Shown here: piece after piece, positions 46,327 to 58,515 of the stretch
How the letters are laid out: the number at the start of each line of letters is the position of its first letter
Numbering within the stretch: the first letter of the stretch is position 1
Assembly: GCF_932526225.1 (NCBI RefSeq)
Contig: NC_064041.1
Location: forward strand, 16,365,888-16,429,887
Direction of reading: 5' to 3'
Length of the DNA stretch: 64,000 bases
Origin: Nematostella vectensis
Lineage: Eukaryota; Cnidaria; Anthozoa; Actiniaria; Edwardsiidae
Program-made: the position numbers and the translations under genes
The notes under the pieces: generated by a model
What the model was told of the DNA's origin: nothing
Seen by the model: only the letters and a program-made list of their open reading frames with translations
Database searches by the model: none

Positions 46327-49300
46327 ATGTCTGTGGATGCTAGACTACCATGCAAGCGTAAGAGCGTAGCAAGTATATCGGTATCTGAGCCCAAACATAT
46401 CGTTACCCCCGGAGACGTGATAACCGAAGACACTGGGTACATGAGGTAAGCGTGAAACTCAAGAGTTTAAAGTAATGGTACCTATTATCGGACACTTAAG
46501 ATTTACGCTAAAATATCTCGGGTACTAAACACAATTGAATCTTAGGTTTTACAGCTAGAAATCACTTACTATTAAACTGATGGTTAAATTCGGGAGGAAA
46601 TAATCGTTAATAAGAAGTGTTGTGAAGCCCTATTGTCAGATGCACTTACCTATTATCGGACACCCTAGCCCTATTATTGAACAGCGGATTTCTTCGCAAA
46701 ACATAACGGGAAAATCATTCTTCATTTCCAATCAAATACAGCAGGCAATTCACGATAGAATCTAGTTTGAGACTCTTTCTCTGCTGTTGCAAGAAATTCA
46801 AAACACATGCAATTCGTGCATGACAAACTGCACGTCGAATTGTGCTTTCGCTTGGCGATCGCTCAAATTTATGTTGAATCGTTCGGCGTTTGCTCGGCTG
46901 TCCGATAATAGGGCACTGAGGCTGGGTTCAAACAATTCGCTATCCCGAAGTGTCTACGGAAACAGCGACCAAATAGCATCCTGGTAGATCAACAACAAAA
47001 TGGCAGATTGGCTGAGCGACTTTCATCACGATCGGTATCTTGGATTTTTATGGCTTCTTTTCATCCTCGCGTATTCAAGTCAAAGAGAGGATTTCAATCA
47101 CCATTTTGCGGTGCTTGTGAGTAAATTATTTCTAGTTTTGCGAAACAATAAACTCTTGTAAAAAGCTTTGGAATACATGTTTTCTGAATGTTGTTTCTCG
47201 GACTCAATGGTTTTTTATTTGTGTGTTTTCCCAATTGTTTGAGATATTTATGATTTTTTTCGGGTGTCCGATAATAGGGCACTGTCCAATAATAGGTACC
47301 ACTACCTTATATTCTATCTGTGATTTGTAAAGTAAACCCGCTGTACAGAATACTGGTTGACTACGCTTGGTTTAATCTTGGCAGGGGTCATGGTACGTAT
47401 GTTCAAGATGAAAAGCTGATTGCGTCAGTCGCTGGAGTCGTAGAGAGAGTAAACAAACTGATCTGTGTGAAGCCGTTTAAAACAAGGTTAACAAAAACAT
47501 GTCATTTAGTTTTAGATTTTAGATAACCTTACATCTATTTGTAGCGAATGTCTTGTTGAATTTGAGATTCCTAAAGATTCCCGCTTTTGGTGACAGGCTA
47601 ATTGGCGGACTTCATAAGGCGGGTACACTATTAGTATATATCATTCAAATTTCTCATTCTTATGTGTCCACAATATGTCCATTTCAGGTACAATGGAGAA
47701 ATTGGTGATGTTGTTGTAGGACGAATAACAGAGGTAAATGTAACATGCCATTGTTGCTTAGCTGAAGGGTTTCTGTCAGCTGCTACTATGTCATTTCAGA
47801 TAAAAATGCCAAATGCTGGAAAGCATCCATTTCTAGTGGGCTATTTGGGAAAGCTTTAGCAACATTTTCGAATGAATTTGGTAAATGGAGTATAAAGCTT
47901 GCTCACATACGAAAACCTTAGTTTTTGGATGGATATTGAAATTGCTTCACAGAATTCGTCTTCCAATATTTTATTAAAACAATAGCAAAGGTGTAGCTGG
48001 TAGGGGCTTTTTAATTGCAGTTTAATTTCAAATACAATTTATCTTTAGGTTGGCCAAAAAAGATGGAAAGTGGAGACCTTTTCAAAACTAGATTCAGTTC
48101 TGATGCTATCATCTGTGAACTTACCTGGAGGGGAATTGGTAAGGGTATTATCCATAAAATTCAGTATATTAATCATGAGCATATGGTTATTATACGCACC
48201 TCTGTGTAGATACAAAGATACATGAAACTTAATGACACTATTGCTGAACTCTATTTACATATAATTAACTTTTAACTGTAGAGGTTAGATTCAGATAACC
48301 TTTATAACATACATCACCAAAAATTTATCGCCCGTGAGGCTTAGGGTTAGTCTTACAGTAACAGTTTGTATCTCTAAAGACCAACTCTTATCAACAGTCC
48401 TTTTAGATCCCCCTTATACAGATAAATAATGTGTGGTGAGAGACTTCCAGCTTAACATCCTTATGTGAGAGACGGGGCCTCCAGCTTAACATCCTTACAT
48501 GAGAAAGACATGGGATTCACAGTCAACATTGTGGAAAGCTAGGATTTTTCTCATCCCCCCCCCCCAAAAAAAATACAAAAATAAAATCTCAAGCTGTCCT
48601 GACTGGGGTCACTGGTTCAATGGCTTGAGAATCAACACCCATGTCACTGAGCTATTGCAGCTCTCTTACTACAAAAGTAGTAAATGTACTCACAATATTT
48701 CTTTTCCTCACAGAGAAGAAGATCAACACAGGATGAATTGATGATGCGGAACTACTTTGCTGAGGGGGACCTCATTAGCGTATCCTTGTCCCTCTCCCCA
48801 CCTCACCCCCACACACTCTCCCCACCCTACCCCACACACTCTTCCCACCCTACCCCACACACTCTTCCCACCCTACCCCACACACTCTCCCCATCCCACC
48901 CCCACACACTCTCCCCACCCCACCCCACACTCTCCCTACCCCACCCCTACACTCTCCCTACCCCACCCCCACACACTCTCCCCACCCCATCCCCACATAC
49001 TCTCCCACCCCAACCCCCACACTCTCCCTACCCCACCCCCACACACTCTCCCCACCCCATCCCCACACACTCCCCACCCTACCCCACACACTCTTCCCAC
49101 CCTACCCCACACACTCTCCCCACCCTACCCCACACACTCTTCCCACCCCACCCACACACTCTTCCCACCCTAGCCCACACACTCTTCCCACCCTACCCCA
49201 CACACTCTTCCCACCCTACCCCACACACTCTCCCCACCCCACCCGACACACTCTTCCCACCCCACCCCCACACACTCTTCCCACCCTTCCCCCAACACTT

Positions 49301-52300
49301 TCCCCACCCCACCCACACACACTCTTCCCACCCTACCCCACACACTCTCCCCACCCCACCCACACACACTCTCCCCACCCCACCCCCACACACTCTCCCA
49401 CCCCACCCCCACACACTCTCCCCACCCCACCCCCACACATTCTCCCCACCCCACCCCCACACACTCTCCACACTCTCCACACCCCATCCCCACACACTCT
49501 TCCCACCCTACCCCACACACTCTCCGAACCCTACCCCACACACTCTCCCCACCCTACCCCACACACTCTCCCCACCCTACCCCACACACTCTTCCCACCC
49601 CACACACTCTTCCCACCCCTACACACTCTTCCCACCCTACCCCCACACACTCTCCTTACCCCACCCCCACACACTCTCCCCACCCTACCCCACACACTCT
49701 TCCCACCCTACCCCACACACTCTCCCCACCCTACCCCACACACTCTTCCCACCCTACCCCACACACTCTCCCCACCCCACCCCACACTCTCCCTACCCCA
49801 CCCCCACACTCTCCCTACCCCACCCCCACACACTCTCCCCACCCCATCCCACCCCCACACACTCTCCCCACCCCACCCCACACTCTCCCTACCCCACCCC
49901 CACACTCTCCCTACCCCACCCCCACACACTCTCCCCACCCCATCCCCACATACTCTCCCACCCCAACCCCCACACACTCTCCCCAACCACCACACTCTCC
50001 CAACCCCACCCCCCACACACTCTCCCAACCCCTTCCCCCACACACTCTCCCCAGCCAACCCCCACACACTCTCCCCACCCCATCCCCACACACTCTCCCC
50101 ACCCCACCCCCACACACTCTTCCCACCCCTACACACTCTCCCCACCCCGCCCCAACACACTCTCCCCACCCCACCCCACCCCCACACACTCTCCCCACAC
50201 CACCCCCACACTCTCCCTACCCCACCCCCACACACTCTCCCCACCTCATCCCCACACACTCTCCCCATCCCACCCCCACACACTCTCCCCACCCCACCCC
50301 ACACTCTCCCTACCCCACCCCTACACTCTCCCTACCCCACCCCCACACACTCTCCCCACCCCATCCCCACATACTCTCCCACCCCAACCCCCACACTCTC
50401 CCTACCCCACCCCCACACACTCTCCCCACCCCATCCCCACACACTCCCCACCCTACCCCACACACTCTTCCCACCCTACCCCACACACTCTCCCCACCCT
50501 ACCCCACACACTCTTCCCACCCCACCCCCACACACTTTCCCCACCCTACCCCACACACTCTTCCCACCCCACCCACACACTCTTCCCACCCTAGCCCACA
50601 CACTCTTCCCACCCTACCCCACACACTCTTCCCACCCTACCCCACACACTCTCCCCACCCCACCCGACACACTCTTCCCACCCCACCCCCACACACTCTT
50701 CCCACCCTTCCCCCAACACTTTCCCCACCCCACCCACACACACTCTTCCCACCCTACCCCACACACTCTCCCCACCCCACCCACACACACTCTCCCCACC
50801 TCACCCCCACACACTCTCCCACCCCACCCCCACACACTCTCCCCACCCCACCCCCACACATTCTCCCCACCCCACCCCCACACACTCTCCACACTCTCCA
50901 CACCCCATCCCCACACACTCTTCCCACCCTACCCCACACACTCTCCGAACCCTACCCCACACACTCTCCCCACCCTACCCCACACACTCTCCCCACCCTA
51001 CCCCACACACTCTTCCCACCCCACACACTCTTCCCACCCCTACACACTCTTCCCACCCTACCCCCACACACTCTCCTTACCCCACCCCCACACACTCTCC
51101 CCACCCTACCCCACACACTCTTCCCACCCTACCCCACACACTCTCCCCACCCTACCCCACACACTCTTCCCACCCTACCCCACACACTCTCCCCACCCCA
51201 CCCCACACTCTCCCTACCCCACCCCCACACTCTCCCTACCCCACCCCCACACACTCTCCCCACCCCATCCCCACATACTCTCCCACCGCAACCCCCACAC
51301 ACTCTCCCCAACCACCACACTCTCCCAACCCCACCCCCCACACACTCTCCCAACCCCTTCCCCCACACACTCTCCCCAGCCAACCCCCACACACTCTCCC
51401 CACCCCATCCCCACACACTCTCCCCACCCCACCCCCACACACTCTTCCCACCCCTACACACTCTCCCCACCCCACCCCACCCCGCCCCAACACACTCTCC
51501 CCACCCCACCCCACCCCCACACACTCTCCCCACACCACCCCCACACTCTCCCTACCCCACCCCCACACACTCTCCCCACCTCATCCCCACACACTCTCCC
51601 ACCCCAACCCCCTACACACTCTCCCAACCCCTTCCCCCACACACTCTCCCCAGCCCACCCCTACACACCCTCCCCACCCCCACACACTCTTCCCACCCTA
51701 CCCCACACACTCTCCCCACCCTACCCCACACACTCTTCCCACCCCACACACTCTTCCCACCCCACACACTCTTCCCACCCCACCCCCACACACTCTCCCC
51801 TCCCTACCCCACACACTCTTCCCACCCCACCCCACACACTCTTCCCACCCCTACACACTCTTCCCACCCTACCCTCACACACTCTCCTTACCCCACCTCC
51901 ACACACTCTCCCCACCCTACCCCACCCTACCCCACACACTCTCCCCACCCCACCCCCACACACTCTTTCCACCCTACCCCACACACTCTTCCCACCCCTA
52001 CACACTCTTCCCACCCTACCCTCACACACTCTCCTTACCCCACCTCCACACACTCTCCCCACCCTACCCCACCCCACCCCCACACACTCTCCCCTCCCTA
52101 CCCCACACACTCTTCCCACCCCACCCCACACACTCTTCCCACCCCTACACACTCTTCCCACCCTACCCTCACACACTCTCCTTACCCCACCTCCACACAC
52201 TCTCCCCACCCTACCCCACCCTACCCCACACACTCTCCCCACCCCACCCCCACACACTCTTTCCACCCTACCCCACACACTCTTCCCACCCCTACACACT

Positions 52301-55300
52301 CTTCCCACCCTACCCTCACACACTCTCCTTACCCCACCTCCACACACTCTCCCCACCCTACCCCACCCTACCCCACACACTCTCCCCACCCCACCCCCAC
52401 ACACTCTTTCCACCCTACCCCACACACTCTCCCCACCCCACCCGACACACCCTTCCCACCCCACCCCCACACACTCTACACCCTACACACTTTCCCTACA
52501 GCATGTGCCTTCCCCCCCCCCCCCCCCACCCCACACACACACTCACATGCACATGCAATCCCCTTTGCTACATGGGCTGTGCCACATGGGTCCCTTAGTA
52601 AATCGTCATTTGGGTTGTGCATCCTTATTTAATCCTTGACATCAAGCAGGCTGAAGTCCAGTCGATTTTCTCGGATGGATCACTGTCACTTCATACACGC
52701 AGTCTGAAGTATGGCAAGGTACTGTTTGTGGTAACAAATAGCAGTCTGAAGTATGGCAAGGTACTGTTTGTGGTGACAAATAGCAGTCTGAAGTATGGCA
52801 AGGTACTGTTTGTGGTAATAAATAGCAGTCTGAAGTATGGCAAGGTACTGTTTGTGGTAATAAATAGCAGTCTGAAGTATGGCAAGGTACTGTTTGTGGT
52901 GATAAATAGCAGTCTGAAGTATGGCAAGGTACTGTTTGTGGTAATAAATAGCAGTCTGAAGTATGGCAAGGTACTGTTTGTGGTGACAAATAGCAGTCTG
53001 AAGTATGGCAAGGTACTGTTTGTGGTAATAAATAGCAGTCTGAAGTATGGCAAGGTACTGTTTGTGGTAACAAATAGCAGTCTGAAGTATGGCAAGGTAC
53101 TGTTTGTGGTGATAAATAGCAGTCTGAAGTATGGCAAGGTACTGTTTGTGGTAACAAATAGCAGTCTGAAGTATGGCAAGGTACTGTTTGTGGTGACAAA
53201 TAGCAGTCTGAAGTATGGCAAGGTACTGTTTGTGGTAATAAATAGCAGTCTGAAGTATGGCAAGGTACTGTTTGTGGTGACAAATAGCAGTCTGAAGTAT
53301 GGCAAGGTACTGTTTGTGGTAATAAATAGCAGTCTGAAGTATGGCAAGGTACTGTTTGTGGTGATAAATAGCAGTCTGAAGTATGGCAAGGTACTGTTTG
53401 TGGTAACAAATAGCAGTCTGAAGTATGGCAAGGTACTGTTTGTGGTGACAAATAGCAGTCTGAAGTATGGCAAGGTACTGTTTGTGGTAATAAATAGCAG
53501 TCTGAAGTATGGCAAGGTACTGTTTGTGGTAATAAATAGCAGTCTGAAGTATGGCAAGGTACTGTTTGTGGTGATAAATAGCAGTCTGAAGTATGGCAAG
53601 GTACTGTTTGTGGTAATAAATAGCAGTCTGATGTATGGCAAGGTACTGTTTGTGGTGATAAATAGCAGTCTGATGTATGGCAAGGTACTGTTTGTGGTGA
53701 TAAATAGCAGTCTGAAGTATGGCAAGGTACTGTTTGTGGTAATAAATAGCAGTCTGAAGTATGGCAAGGTACTGTTTGTGGTGATAAATAGCAGTCTGAA
53801 GTATGGCAAGGTACTGTTTGTGGTAATAAATAGCAGTCTGATGTATGGCAAGGTACTGTTTGTGGTAATAAATAGCAGTCTGATGTATGGCAAGGTACTG
53901 TTTGTGGTAATAAATAGCAGTCTGAAGTATGGCAAGGTACTGTTTGTGGTAACAAATAGCCGTTCAGAAAGTTTCTATTTGTAAGATGCCATGATGGGAG
54001 TGAGTGAGTTATAAGCAATGTCACTGAAGGCAGAACCACAGGCCAGAGTCCCCAGCATTTCTTTCACGTCCCCCAATACAAGTAAATGTATTGGGGGGAA
54101 ACAAGAATAAGAAAAGGGATTCACAGTTCCCAATATAGACAGCCTGTTACATCTCTAAAAAAATCCAAAGCTGACCTGGCATGAGATTGTACCCTGGTCC
54201 ACTGTCTTGAGAAGCGAAGCCCATGTAACTGAGCGCTTGTGGTGCTCTTATTCTTTCATAGCTCAAGCATGGTACACTTGTGAAGATTCCGCCCACCATG
54301 GTCAAGCGGTGCAAGACCCATTTCCACAACCTCCCATGCGGTGCCACCGTCATCATTGGTAATAATGGGTACATTTTCCTGAGTACCATTATAACACCAG
54401 AGGCATTAGGTACCGATGGCATGGCAGAGCCAGACCAACCAGACATATCAGAGGTTTGTGTGTTTTATCTAAACCTTACCAACCAGACCAACCAGACATA
54501 GCAGAGGTTTGTGTGCTTTACCTGAACCATACCAACCAGACCAACCTCACCAACCAGACCAACCAGACATAGCAGAGGTTTGTGTGCTTTACCTGAACCA
54601 TACCAACCAGACCAACCTCACCAACCAGACCAACCAGACATGTCAGAGGTTTGTGTGCTTTACCTAAACCTTACCAACCAGACCAACCTTACCACCCAGA
54701 CCAACCAGACATAGCAGAGGTTTGTGTGCTTTACCTAAACCTTACCAACCAGACCAACCTTACCAACCAGACATATCAGAGGTTTGTGTGCTTTACCTGA
54801 ACCTTACCAACCAGAGCAACCTTACCAACCAGACATATCAGAGGTTTGTGTGCTTTACCTAAACCTTACCAACCAGACCAACCAGACATAGCAGAGGTTT
54901 GTGTGCTTTACCTGAACCTTACCAACCAGACCAACCAGACATATCAGAGGTTTGTGTGTTTTACCTAAACCTTACCAACCAGACCAACCAGACATATCAG
55001 AGGTTTGTGTGCTTTACCTAAACCTTACCAACCAGACCAACCAGACATAGCAGAGGTTTGTGTGCTTTACCTAAACCTGACCAACCTTACCAACCAGACA
55101 TAGCAGAGGTTTGTGTGCTTTGCCTAAACCTTACCAACCAGACCAACCAGACAACGCAGAGGTTTGTGTGCTTTACTTGAACCTTAAAATAGATATAAGA
55201 TATGGTGGGCTTAATTCAAACGTCTTAATCGATAGAGCCAGTTGTGTGTTTCAGATACGTGCTGCTGACCGTGAAATGCTGGCTCGGCTCCGTAATTGTG

Positions 55301-56737
55301 TGGTGTTGTTGGCCCACGAGTCTATTTTGTTATTTGATTCAAGTTTGATGTATGCATATGACGAGTCGCTCAAGTTTTCGGTACGTACATCACACAAGTA
55401 TTCAATATTACACACCGTTATGTCACGCGAGTATTCAATATTATACACCGTTATGTCACAAGTATTCAATATTATACACCAGTATGTCACACAAGTATTG
55501 AATATTATACACCGTTATGTCACGCGAGTATTCAATATTATACACCGTTATGTCACAAGTATTCAATATTATACACCAGTATGTCACACAAGTATTCAAT
55601 ATTATACACCGTTATGTCACAAGTATTCAATATTATACACCAGTATGTCACACAATTATTCATTATTATACTTCGTTATGTCACAAGTATTCATTATTAT
55701 ACACCATTATGTCACGCAAGTATTCACTATTATACACCGTTATGTCACAAGTATTCAATATTATACACCATTATGTCACGCAAGTATTCAATATTACACA
55801 CCGTTATGTCACAAGTATTCAATATTATACACCATTATGTCACGCAAGTATTCAATATTACACACCGTTATGTCACGCAAGTGATGGGTGAGTACGTCTT
55901 TCAGTCACGTAAGTATTCAATATTACACACCGTTATGTCACGCAAGTGATGGGTGAGTACGTCTTTCAGTCACGCAAGTATTCAATATTACACACCGTTA
56001 TGTCACGCAAGTATTCAATATTACACACCATTATGTCACGCAAGTATTCAATATTACACACCGTTATGTCACGCAAGTGATGGGTGAGTACGTTTTTCAG
56101 TCACGCAAGTATTCAATATTACACACCGTTATGTCACGCAAGTGATGGGTGAGTACGTCTTTCAGTCACGTAAGTATTCAATATTACACACCGTTATGTC
56201 ACGCAAGTGATGGGTGAGTACGTCTTTCAGTCACGCAAGTATTCAATATTACACACCGTTATGTCACGCAAGTATTCAATACTACAAACCATTATGTCAC
56301 GCAAGTATTCAATATTACACACCGTTATGTCACGCAAGTGATGGGTGAGTATACAGAGGTTTGACGAAACATCAGCCGGCTTTGCGACTACGCGACAAGC
56401 CTGCATGTAAGCATGGGTAAAAGAACACTGAAGCGCCTGGCTGCATATATTAGCCACTGCATTACTTCAGACTTAGACGCGGGTGGTGGCTTATATATGC
56501 GGGGAGGCACTTCAGTGGTTTCACCAATGCTTACATGTGGGCTCTTCATGTAGTCGCAAAGCTGGCTTACGACAATCTACTCAAATATCTTTGAGACACG
56601 CAAATACTTGGTCACCAAGCTTGCAAACTTTGGTGCTTTTTTTAAGAACTTATTCTCACTCTCAGGTGAAAGAACTTCTAAAGCCAGAAGTGATAGAAGA
56701 GATAGGTACGATGGTACGTCAGCGGCTCCAGGAGTGA
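46327..56737 (+). CDS. EXOSC2: EXOSC2 (RRP4), RNA exosome cap subunit (complete, 9 exons)
   Basis: Nine exons join in phase to 882 nt, 293 residues, the same length as I recall for human EXOSC2: 46327-46445, 47385-47486, 47688-47733, 48049-48138, 48714-48779, 52650-52718, 54262-54453, 55255-55380 and 56666-56737. The N-terminal domain carries HIVTPGDVITEDTGYMRGHGTY. The S1 domain (about residues 70-160) includes EKLIASVAG, ERVNKLICV, GDVVVGRITEV, FSDGSLSLHTRSLKYGK. The KH domain includes KTHFHNLPCGA and the GNNG loop (197-200). The C-terminus reads ELLKPEVIEEI. RRP4 sits on the cap of the ring-shaped exosome and guides RNA for 3'-5' decay and rRNA processing in nucleus and cytoplasm. Donors of exons 6 and 7 are tandemly multiplied; that of exon 7, GAG|GTTTGT, is weak. 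Intron 1 contains an 826-bp element. It is divergent from COG7. Confidence 0.96.
46476..47301. mobile_element. Non-autonomous DNA element in EXOSC2 intron 1
   Basis: The ends TGGTACCTATTATCGGACAC (46476) and its inverted counterpart ending GGTACCA (47301) bracket 826 bp. The subterminal motif CTATTATCGGACA recurs inverted inside, near 46652, 46898 and 47264. No transposase was seen. A TA target duplication is possible but not clear. Confidence 0.68.
47774..48007 (+). mobile_element. MITE-like element, family M, copy 3 (EXOSC2 intron 3)
   Basis: It begins TCTGTCAGCTGCTACTATGT, carries AAGCATCCATTTCTAGTGGG, and ends AACAATAGCAAAGGTGTAGC. It is a degraded match to the other copies. Confidence 0.5.
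48790..52495. repeat. EXOSC2: 3.7-kb pyrimidine-rich CACACTCTCCCCACCCTACC minisatellite, EXOSC2 intron 5
   Basis: It starts within about 11 bases of the exon 5 donor (48779). Units of about 20-27 bp mix CACACACTCT, TCCCCACCC and TACCCCA. A block of about 1.4 kb is duplicated: the variant CCTAGCCCAC occurs near 49170 and 50591, and CCAACCACCACACTC near 49983 and 51308. The last 0.7 kb has its own longer period. Proline- and histidine-rich plus ORFs and Gly-Val-Cys minus ORFs are artefacts. Confidence 0.95.
52701..53965. repeat. EXOSC2: 42-bp tandem repeat, about 30 copies, derived from the donor end of EXOSC2 exon 6
   Basis: Each copy repeats the last 18 coding bases of exon 6 (SLKYGK) and the donor AAG|GTACTG, followed by GTTTGTGGTAACAAATAGC. 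At 42 bp (14 codons) the array keeps the exon 6 frame open over its whole length (SLKYGK then VLFVVTNS), with stops only after 53965. Copies differ mainly at two sites (ACA/ATA and AAG/ATG). Confidence 0.97.
54432..55185. repeat. EXOSC2: 50-71 bp tandem repeat, about 13 copies, derived from the donor end of EXOSC2 exon 7
   Basis: Each copy contains GACCAACCAGACATATCAGAG (the coding end DQPDISE, often with a stop-making ATAGCAG variant) and the donor GTTTGTGTG. Spacing varies because the ACCAACCAGACC sub-motif is itself repeated a variable number of times. Confidence 0.94.
55393..56350. repeat. EXOSC2: About 33-bp tandem repeat starting 12 bases after the EXOSC2 exon 8 donor
   Basis: The unit is GTATTCAATATTACACACCG plus TTATGTCACGCAA. 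A longer variant inserted several times contains GTGATGGGTGAGTACGTCTT, with donor-like GTGAGT and an acceptor-like CTTTCAG close together. Confidence 0.94.
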
Positions 56738-56956
56738 ATGTAGGAAAGGTATGCTTCAGTTATGATGATCCATGTTACGTAACTAGTTTGTGCTTTGGTG
56801 ATATAACTTTCCTGTGAGTCTACTGGGTCAACTCTCCATGAATCTCTCAAGTTTTACATTTGCATAACCAAGACAACCACCGAAATCCGTGTGGGATTCT
56901 ACAAGCTAGCTTCCATTTCTTCTCTTGTCAAGGGGAGTTTTGCACTTGAATTAAGC

Positions 56957-57138
56957 AGCCTCTGCCAGCCGCCATTTTGTCATCCTAGCAAAATATCATG
57001 TGTGGACAAGCATCTTCTTCCATCGGCTCATTTGATGCAGTTATTGTGACATCTTTTATTGGATTTACAGAACTTTGTTTTAATTCGTTATTTCTAAATT
57101 TCGTCTCGTAATATCTTCAAATATTGGGCTGACTAGGC
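56957..57138 (+). mobile_element. MITE-like element, family M, copy 4 (downstream of EXOSC2)
   Basis: It begins GCCTCTGCCAGCCGCCATTT, with TCATCCTAGCAAAAT and CCATCGGCTCATTTGATG inside. The far end (GGGCTGACTAGGCC) is weakly conserved. It probably lies in the EXOSC2 3' UTR. Confidence 0.55.
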
Positions 57139-57550
57139 CTCTTAAAAAGGAGAGACGCAAGCTAACTAATAGAATCCCACATTAATCAGATGAGAAAAAT
57201 ATGGCACAGAGAAACCTTTCACCCTGCTAGTGCGCAGGTTTTCAGATATAAAGGTACGTTTAATACGCATGTTTCAAGAAACGAAGACACGCTTAGTGTG
57301 CAAATTGAACATGTAGTTTTTAAGTTTTTTTTTAACAATCAATTTTTATTCAACTAACTTGACTCTCAAATTACTATGTAAAATATAGATGTACTCCTCA
57401 GGGGTCTGTTCCAGGAATTATTAATCAACCCGAACCTCAAATTACCCATGATGCTTTAAACGTGTTGTGGCTTCGGACACATTTCCTAAATGTAAAGAAA
57501 TGTTGATAAAGTGTCGACTTTAATCGACTCTATTCCTCTATCTCTGTGTA

Positions 57551-57556
57551 AATAAA
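57551..57556 (+). terminator. EXOSC2: Candidate poly(A) signal of EXOSC2
   Basis: AATAAA, about 810 bases after the stop codon. It is the first plus-strand canonical signal noticed downstream. Confidence 0.35.
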
Positions 57557-57785
57557 GATAAACCTAAATGTATTGTAAAGTGTTTCGACTTTTTGCACAA
57601 AATGAATTTGTGTCGCATTGAAGCCCTTTTAAAGAACCCTAGTCACATGCCTTTGTTATCTATTCAATATGGGAAGACAGATTATGTGATTAAATCTCGA
57701 AGTAGCCACCTAAAACTAAAATCTCATGCTTGCCCAAATCAGGCGATGACACTGGATTCCTAAGGGTCTGTGTTTGGACCTTCAA

Positions 57786-58240
57786 ACAAATGTAGCGATC
57801 AGTAGGTTCCCTCTTGAATTCTATTTCTCTTGGAAACACATGAAATGTAGCAATCAGAAGGTTTCCACTTGGATTTTATTTTTCTTGGAAACACATGAAA
57901 TGTAGCAATCAGAAGGTTTCCACTTGGATTCTATTTTTCTTGGAAACACATGAAATGTAGCAATCAGAAGGTTTCCACTTGGATTCTATTTTTCTTGGAA
58001 ACACATGAAATGTAGCGATCAGTAGGTCCCCTCTTGGATTTTATTTTTCTTGGAAACACATGAAATGTAGCAAGCAGAAGGTTTGACCTGGATTCTATTT
58101 TTCTTGGAAACACATGAAATGTAGCGATCAGTAACTTTCCACTTGGATTCTATTTTTTCGAGGAAACACATGAAATGTAGCGATCAGCAGGTTTCCACTT
58201 GGATTCTATTTTTCTTTGAAACACATGAGATTTAGTAATG
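57786..58240. repeat. 55-bp tandem repeat, about 8 copies
   Basis: The unit contains GGAAACACATGAAATGTAGC, AATCAGAAGG and TTTCCACTTGGATTCTATTT. It lies in the region between EXOSC2 and the PRDM12-like gene. Confidence 0.93.
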
Positions 58241-58515
58241 AGTCGAATTCGTGAAAGCGAGGCTTTCGCAGGTTGGAGATTATTTTCATTCGTCTTACAA
58301 ACAACTTTACGTCAAGGCGTGAAGCAGTCAAGACTTATCCAAAGACAGAAATAGTCATCTTGTCGTACATAACTAAAGCTAGCTTTATAACAAGTCAAAA
58401 ACAAATACAAAAAAAAGAATTTAGTGTTTAACATAGAACGTATGTTATTTGTCCGCGGGCTGGTTGCGACACCGAATCATCACATTTATCTAATTAACTC
58501 CACCACCTCACTTAA

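Noticed and set aside
48684..50594. 636-residue Pro-, His- and Thr-rich ORF
   Set aside because: Its first part overlaps EXOSC2 exon 5 in another frame or runs past the donor; the rest is the pyrimidine-rich intron array.
49170..52470. Gly-, Val- and Cys-rich minus-strand ORFs
   Set aside because: Antisense reading of the same array; many overlapping versions and no start context or domain.
52617..54039. 455-residue plus ORF and 414/465-residue minus ORFs
   Set aside because: Only 52650-52718 is coding (EXOSC2 exon 6). The rest follows from a 42-bp unit without stops. The plus frame is still flagged as a possible alternative-donor product.
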